Assembly: GCA_937907525.1 (NCBI GenBank)
Contig: CALCIB010000015.1
Location: 1 to 11,622 of the forward strand
Source: an uncultured Planctomycetales bacterium
GTDB lineage: Bacteria > Planctomycetota > Planctomycetia > Isosphaerales > Isosphaeraceae
Length of the DNA stretch: 11,622 bases
Direction: 5' to 3'
Positions 11,518 to 11,622 of the stretch are shown here, one piece after another. A model generated the notes under the pieces. It was not told the origin of the DNA, ran no database searches, and saw nothing but the letters and a program-made list of their open reading frames with translations. Made by a program: the position numbers and the translations under genes. Within the stretch, counting starts at the first letter, position 1. Each line of letters begins with the position of its first letter.

Positions 11518-11622
11518 AGTTAATGATGGCGAAAGCCCGATCGGTCCCCTCTCCCCCGGGAGAGGGTGGCCCTTGGAACGCTGCCGAAACAACTTCGCGC
11601 GAACGACCTGGGAGAGAATATC
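11518..11622. repeat. Palindromic intergenic repeat after the hydroxylase operon
   Basis: Downstream of the large subunit, CCCTCTCCC (11547-11555) and GGGAGAGGG (11558-11566) form a near-perfect inverted repeat that could fold into a strong hairpin, followed by TGGCCC. It resembles the 6328-6344 hairpin and the dispersed 'CCCTCTCCC..GGGAGAGGG' elements seen between genes in GC-rich genomes. It lies about 30 bp past the stop and could end transcription or protect the transcript, although no T-tract follows. The remaining bases to the window edge show no gene start. Confidence 0.5.

Noticed and set aside
10288..11592. 434-codon minus-strand frame opposite the molybdenum hydroxylase
   Set aside because: Shadow of a large gene with conserved cofactor-binding motifs; the translation is Gly/Asp/Val/Arg-rich without domain features.

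Overview
This 11.6 kb window is very GC-rich chromosomal DNA. It most likely comes from a planctomycete of the Isosphaeraceae type (relatives of Paludisphaera or Singulisphaera). That is inferred from codon use (GCC, GTC, GAC, CGC), an Uma2-family nuclease with a long charged coiled-coil tail, secreted Tyr/Gly/Pro-rich low-complexity proteins, and an IorB-like molybdenum hydroxylase. No rRNA, tRNA, CRISPR array, transposase or phage gene was seen.

Left part (1-3250), small accessory genes. A 3'-truncated Uma2-like nuclease reads leftward off the window edge. A DUF1801/YdhG-like protein follows on the plus strand. Next is a tightly overlapped plus-strand cassette: a PIN-domain (VapC-like) toxin, a 70-residue antitoxin-like protein and a DUF6985-like protein. 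Facing it on the minus strand is an intact TacA-type (DUF1778, ribbon-helix-helix) antitoxin. Its expected GNAT toxin partner survives only as a short N-terminal stub that overlaps the antitoxin stop by GTGA and runs into the 3' end of the DUF6985-like gene.

Middle part (3303-6214). A secreted class-C beta-lactamase-fold serine hydrolase and a downstream PH-domain-like membrane protein form a probable minus-strand operon. Divergent from them is a 170-residue protein with a DnaJ-like CxxCxGxG plus CxC cysteine pattern.

Right part (6215-11622). An intergenic stretch carries several perfect hairpins. Three consecutive minus-strand genes then encode secreted, repeat-containing Tyr/Gly/Pro/Ala-rich proteins, two of them with almost identical leader DNA. 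Divergent from these is a two-gene molybdenum hydroxylase operon: a 2Fe-2S small subunit and an IorB-like molybdopterin-binding large subunit with an internal twin-arginine motif, overlapping by ATGA. It is followed by a palindromic intergenic repeat.

The two candidates for something new are the PIN/antitoxin/DUF6985-like trio beside a broken TacAT module, and the row of three secreted low-complexity repeat proteins. Gene calls rest on reading frames, Shine-Dalgarno sites, overlaps and motifs; family names come from recall of motifs and were not checked by database search.
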